DNA of 64,000 nt from Citrobacter amalonaticus (GTDB lineage: Bacteria; Pseudomonadota; Gammaproteobacteria; Enterobacterales; Enterobacteriaceae): NCBI RefSeq assembly GCF_001559075.2, contig NZ_CP014015.2, positions 1,612,001-1,676,000 of the forward strand, in the 5' to 3' direction. Below, piece after piece: positions 60,629 through 64,000 of the stretch. The translations under genes were made by a program, and so were the position numbers. Numbering within the stretch: position 1 is the stretch's first letter; every line of letters starts with the position of its first letter. A model generated the notes under the pieces. That model had not been told where the DNA came from and searched no databases. It saw only the letters and a list, made by a program, of their open reading frames with translations.

Positions 60629-61534
60629 ATGGCTTATCAATCGCAAGACATTATCCGTCGTTCCGCGACTAACGGTCTCACCCCCGCGCCTCAGGCGCGG
60701 GACTTCCAGGAAGAGGTAGCGAAGCTCATCGACGTCACCACCTGCATCGGCTGCAAAGCCTGTCAGGTGGCCTGTTCTGAGTGGAACGATATCCGTGATG
60801 AAATCGGTAGCAACGTCGGGGTGTACGACAACCCGGCGGATTTAACTGCCAAATCCTGGACGGTGATGCGCTTCTCGGAAGTGGAGCAGAACGACAAACT
60901 GGAATGGCTGATCCGCAAGGATGGCTGTATGCACTGCGCCGATCCGGGCTGCCTGAAGGCATGTCCGGCTGAAGGCGCTATCATTCAGTATGCCAACGGG
61001 ATTGTCGACTTCCAGTCTGAGCAGTGCATCGGTTGCGGTTACTGTATCGCCGGTTGCCCGTTCGACGTGCCGCGACTGAACCCGGAAGACAACCGCGTCT
61101 ACAAATGTACGCTGTGTGTTGACCGCGTGACCGTCGGCCAGGAGCCAGCCTGTGTGAAAACCTGCCCAACGGGTGCTATCCACTTTGGTTCCAAAGAGGA
61201 TATGAAAACGTTGGCAGGCGAGCGCGTGGCAGAGCTGAAAACCCGTGGTTACGACAACGCTGGCCTGTACGATCCGGCAGGCGTTGGTGGGACGCACGTG
61301 ATGTATGTGCTGCACCATGCCGACAAACCGAATCTGTACCACGGTCTGCCGGAGAACCCGGAAATCAGCGCCACCGTGAAATTCTGGAAAGGGATCTGGA
61401 AGCCTCTTGCAGCGGTCGGCTTTGCCGCGACCTTTGCGGCCAGCATCTTCCACTACGTCGGTGTCGGTCCGAACCGTGCGGATGAGGAAGAAGACAACCT
61501 GCATGAAGAGAAAGACGATGAGGTGCGCAAATGA
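60629..61534 (+). CDS. fdoH: Formate dehydrogenase-O iron-sulfur subunit FdoH
   Basis: FdoH carries electrons from FdoG to FdoI through four 4Fe-4S clusters. The 301-residue product has ferredoxin motifs CIGCKACQVACSEW, CMHCADPGCLKACP, CIGCGYCIAGCPFD and CTLCVDRV...CVKTCPTG. A single C-terminal transmembrane helix (about 255-275) is followed by an acidic tail. It has no Tat signal and is exported with FdoG. The end overlaps fdoI by ATGA. Confidence 0.98.
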   Translation: MAYQSQDIIRRSATNGLTPAPQARDFQEEVAKLIDVTTCIGCKACQVACSEWNDIRDEIGSNVGVYDNPADLTAKSWTVMRFSEVEQNDKLEWLIRKDGCMHCADPGCLKACPAEGAIIQYANGIVDFQSEQCIGCGYCIAGCPFDVPRLNPEDNRVYKCTLCVDRVTVGQEPACVKTCPTGAIHFGSKEDMKTLAGERVAELKTRGYDNAGLYDPAGVGGTHVMYVLHHADKPNLYHGLPENPEISATVKFWKGIWKPLAAVGFAATFAASIFHYVGVGPNRADEEEDNLHEEKDDEVRK

Positions 61535-62166
61535 AAAGACGTGACACCATCGTGCGCTACACGGCGCCGGAACGCATCAACCACTGGGTCACCGCCTTCT
61601 GCTTCGTGCTGGCGGCGGTGAGCGGACTGGGCTTTTTCTTCCCGTCCTTCAACTGGCTGATGCAAATCATGGGGACTCCGCAGCTGGCGCGTATTCTGCA
61701 CCCGTTTGTGGGCGTCATCATGTTTGCCTCGTTCATCATCATGTTCTTCCGTTACTGGCACCACAACCTGATTAACCGGGATGACATTTTCTGGGCGAAG
61801 AACATTCGCAAGATTGTCGTCAACGAAGAGGTGGGTGACACCGGGCGGTATAACTTCGGTCAGAAATGCGTGTTCTGGGCGGCGATTATCTTCCTGGTGC
61901 TGCTGCTGGTGAGCGGTGTGATTATCTGGCGTCCGTACTTTGCGCCCGCGTTCTCCATTCCGGTGATCCGCTTCGCGTTAATGCTGCATTCATTTGCCGC
62001 CGTCGCGCTGATTGTGGTTATCATGGTGCATATTTACGCCGCGCTGTGGGTAAAAGGCACCATCACCGCGATGGTGGAAGGCTGGGTAACCCGCTCCTGG
62101 GCGAAGAAGCATCACCCGCGCTGGTACCGTGAAGTTCGCGAAAAGCAGGATAAGACTCAGCCGTAA
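61531..62166 (+). CDS. fdoI: Formate dehydrogenase-O cytochrome b556 subunit FdoI
   Basis: FdoI is the four-helix membrane anchor with two b haems that passes electrons to the quinone pool. It is 211 residues, as in E. coli. Haem-ligand histidines are in PERINHWVTAF, ILHPFVGVIMF, MLHSFAAVAL and IMVHIYAALW. It is coupled to fdoH by a 4-nt overlap. In E. coli and Salmonella fdhE follows here; in this window a terminator and a VWA gene follow instead. Confidence 0.97.
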   Translation: MKRRDTIVRYTAPERINHWVTAFCFVLAAVSGLGFFFPSFNWLMQIMGTPQLARILHPFVGVIMFASFIIMFFRYWHHNLINRDDIFWAKNIRKIVVNEEVGDTGRYNFGQKCVFWAAIIFLVLLLVSGVIIWRPYFAPAFSIPVIRFALMLHSFAAVALIVVIMVHIYAALWVKGTITAMVEGWVTRSWAKKHHPRWYREVREKQDKTQP

Positions 62167-62195
62167 GCAAAGGCTGTTCGTGAACCGATAAAATG

Positions 62196-62227
62196 ACGCC
62201 GGAGACTGAGTTTCCGGCGTTTTTTTT
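62196..62227 (+). terminator. Rho-independent terminator of fdoGHI
   Basis: ACGCCGGA (62196-62203) pairs with TCCGGCGT (62213-62220), followed by seven further T residues. Confidence 0.92.
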
Positions 62228-62339
62228 AAGAATTGTTTTTTGTTTTGACAACTTTTTGACAACTTTATACAGATAACAGACCAACCGTCGTTGCGGTCGC
62301 ATAAGAATGGAGTCGATTCTTAAGACAAGGAGACGTACC

Positions 62340-63677
62340 GTGAATCTCAAACACCTCTTCGCAGCCCTGGCATTGGGACTGCTTGCGACAACAACGGCGG
62401 CACAACCCCCCGCGCCGAAAGTGACGATTAAATCCGAACTGGCCTCCCCTCTGGTGCTGGAAAACAGCCAGGACAAAAACTACCTCAAAGTGTCACTGAC
62501 GGGTTTCCCGCTGCATGCAACTAAACGCAGCCCGATCAACCTCGCGCTGGTAATTGACCGCTCCGGCTCGATGCGCGGCGACCGCATCGAACAGGCGACG
62601 GAAGCCGCCGTGATGGCGGTGAACACCTTAAGCGCCCAGGACACGCTCTCGGTGGTGATTTACGACGACGTCGTGGATGTCATCGTGCCGGCGGCCAAAA
62701 TCGGCAATAAAGCGACGCTTATCAGCCAAATCCGTGAACGACTGACCGCACGCGGCGGTACCGCACTGTTTGCCGGGGTCAGCCGCGGTATCAAAGAAAC
62801 CGGTAAATTCCTCGATAAGGCCCATGTTAACCGCATCATCCTGCTGTCTGATGGTCAGGCGAACGTCGGTCCCTCCTCCACCAGCGAACTGGCGGAACTG
62901 GGTAAAATTGCCGCCCGCAAAGGCATTGCCATCACAACGATGGGCATTGGCGAAGGCTACAATGAAGATCTGATGGCGGCGATTGCCCAGTACAGCGACG
63001 GCAACCACGTGTTCGTACAGAATACCGACGCGCTGGAGAAGGCCTTTGCCCATGAGTTTGGCGATGTGATGTCCGTCGTCGCTCAGGATGTGGTGGTGCA
63101 AATTAACGTTGCCGATAACGTTAAGCCACTGCGTCTGCTGGGGCGTGAAGGTGAAATCCGCGACAACAGGGTGACCGTAAAACTGAACCAGCTTTACGCC
63201 AATCAGGAGAAGTATGTCATGTTGGAGGTGCTGCCGGCGAAAGGCCAGGCCGCACAGAGTAAGCCGCTCGCTGAGGTCAACGTCAGCTATAACAACCTCG
63301 CCACCGGGCAAAAAGAGCGCTGGGATGACAAGATGGCCGTCAGCTATACCGCCTCTGCCAGCGACGTTCAGAAAGCGCAAGTAGAGGATGTGGTCGTCGA
63401 TTCCGCCATTCAGAAATCCGCCATTCAGAATGAGCAGGCGTTACAGCTCATTGATGAAGGTAAAATGGACGAGGCGAAAGCGATCCTGCGCGAAAATTCC
63501 AGTACACTCAGCGCGTTACCGCTTAGCGCACCGGCCGCCAGAATGAAGGCACAGGAGAGCGCAGAGGAAAACCTTAAGTTGCTGGACAGGATGGAAAGCG
63601 AAAGCAAAGAAGCGTCGCGCAAATCCCTGAAAGAGCAGAGCTATAAAACCAAAAACCAGAGTTCGAAATCGAACTGA
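62340..63677 (+). CDS. Secreted von Willebrand factor A domain protein
   Basis: This 445-residue protein starts with a signal peptide (VNLKHLFAALALGLLATTTAA). A VWA domain spans about residues 68-240, with an intact metal-ion-dependent adhesion site (LVIDRSGSMRG, then GGTALFAG and LLSDGQANVG). A beta-rich region follows, then a Lys/Ser/Gln-rich C-terminal tail. It resembles the VWA parts of YfbK-like and inter-alpha-trypsin-inhibitor-like bacterial proteins. I chose GTG 62340 with AAGGAG at 7-nt spacing; an upstream ATG at 62307 would precede that ribosome-binding site. The sensor-like gene starts 17 bp downstream, so the two likely form an operon. Confidence 0.86.
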   Translation: MNLKHLFAALALGLLATTTAAQPPAPKVTIKSELASPLVLENSQDKNYLKVSLTGFPLHATKRSPINLALVIDRSGSMRGDRIEQATEAAVMAVNTLSAQDTLSVVIYDDVVDVIVPAAKIGNKATLISQIRERLTARGGTALFAGVSRGIKETGKFLDKAHVNRIILLSDGQANVGPSSTSELAELGKIAARKGIAITTMGIGEGYNEDLMAAIAQYSDGNHVFVQNTDALEKAFAHEFGDVMSVVAQDVVVQINVADNVKPLRLLGREGEIRDNRVTVKLNQLYANQEKYVMLEVLPAKGQAAQSKPLAEVNVSYNNLATGQKERWDDKMAVSYTASASDVQKAQVEDVVVDSAIQKSAIQNEQALQLIDEGKMDEAKAILRENSSTLSALPLSAPAARMKAQESAEENLKLLDRMESESKEASRKSLKEQSYKTKNQSSKSN

Positions 63678-63694
63678 TCCACAAGGAGTGCTGG

Positions 63695-64000
63695 ATGCTC
63701 AGACGCAAGCCGATTTATCTCGTCATGACACTGATGTTTTTTATCCTGCTTGCTTACCTGGGCGTTCGCACTCTGGAACATGAAGTCTTGTTGCGCCAGT
63801 ACCAGACCCAGACCCTGGCGAAATCGCAAACCGCCAGCGTTGCCACGGGTATCGAAAATATTCTGCAGCAAAAAGCCTCCCGGCTACATGCGATTGGCGA
63901 TTTTATCGACCCTGCTGATGCCGCCACCCTCAGCGCGCTCAAAGAGAACGACAGCGACATTGCCGACGTCTTTATTTTGCGGAAAAATCATCTCCTCTAC
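63695..64000 (+). CDS. Membrane sensor-like protein, 5' part (truncated by window end)
   Basis: The first 102 codons are visible. A basic start (MLRRKPIYL) leads into one transmembrane helix at about 8-25, followed by a polar helical segment (EHEVLLRQYQTQTLAKSQTA, SVATGIENILQQKASRL), which looks like the periplasmic sensor domain of a histidine kinase, diguanylate cyclase or chemoreceptor. The output domain lies beyond the window, so the class cannot be decided. The ATG has AAGGAG upstream and follows the VWA gene by 17 bp. Confidence 0.7.
   Translation, partial: MLRRKPIYLVMTLMFFILLAYLGVRTLEHEVLLRQYQTQTLAKSQTASVATGIENILQQKASRLHAIGDFIDPADAATLSALKENDSDIADVFILRKNHLLY

Noticed and set aside
1..64000. 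CRISPR arrays, tRNA or rRNA genes, insertion sequences, prophage
   Set aside because: I saw no regularly spaced direct repeats, no tRNA-like or rRNA sequence, and no transposase or phage protein; the only repeats found are REP/BIME and ERIC elements.

Overview
The window is a 64 kb chromosomal segment of an enterobacterium. Gene content and order match the priA-cytR-ftsN-hslVU-menA-glpFKX-fpr-tpiA-cdh-sbp-pfkA-fieF-cpxPRA-kdgT-sodA-rha-fdo region of Escherichia coli and Salmonella, and most proteins look nearly identical to E. coli proteins I can recall. Several accessory blocks are absent from E. coli K-12: an aminoimidazole-riboside-kinase-type cluster beside cdh (also known in Salmonella), a rhamnose-type ABC transporter inside the rha locus, an AzlCD exporter and a PTS operon. 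A Citrobacter-like genome is my best guess, by inference only. No tRNA, rRNA, CRISPR array, transposase or phage gene was seen.

Layout. 1-14.9 kb is conserved core: the 3' part of priA, cytR, ftsN, the heat-shock protease hslVU behind a textbook sigma-32 promoter, menA, rraA, an ERIC element, zapB (reverse), the glycerol operon glpF-glpK-glpX, fpr, yiiR, yiiQ and tpiA. 14.9-22.0 kb is an accessory island on the reverse strand: two DASS-type anion transporters, a GntR/UTRA regulator, an ADP-ribosylglycohydrolase-family protein, a PfkB-family kinase and a GPH sugar transporter. A perfect 32-bp palindrome lies upstream. 22.3-29.3 kb returns to core: cdh, sbp, pfkA, fieF, cpxP with the 3'-derived sRNA CpxQ, and cpxRA, with a perfect CpxR box between cpxP and cpxR. 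29.4-33 kb carries yiiM, a KDG-aldolase-like gene, kdgT and sodA.

33.2-46.3 kb is an enlarged rhamnose locus: rhaT, rhaR, rhaS, rhaBAD, then a four-gene CUT2-type ABC importer, an iron alcohol dehydrogenase of the lactaldehyde reductase type, and rhaM. It encodes two uptake routes, the catabolic pathway to DHAP and lactaldehyde, and reduction of lactaldehyde to propanediol. 46.4-56 kb is accessory and partly AT-rich: a carbohydrate porin, an XRE-cupin regulator divergent from azlCD, a YiiG-like lipoprotein, and a seven-gene reverse-strand operon. That operon encodes an atypical phosphofructokinase, ascorbate-type PTS IIB, IIC and IIA, a class II aldolase, a small protein of unknown function and a P-loop kinase, behind a perfect CRP site. 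56.2-62.2 kb holds a small BhsA-family protein, fdhD and the formate dehydrogenase-O operon fdoGHI, with an in-frame selenocysteine UGA in fdoG. In place of fdhE, the window ends with a secreted von Willebrand A protein and the start of a membrane sensor-like gene.

REP/BIME elements sit between many genes. The strongest candidates for undescribed biology are the PTS/phosphofructokinase-like operon, whose kinase lacks fructose-6-phosphate contact residues, the transporter-hydrolase-kinase island with its palindromic operator, and the VWA/sensor pair downstream of fdoI.
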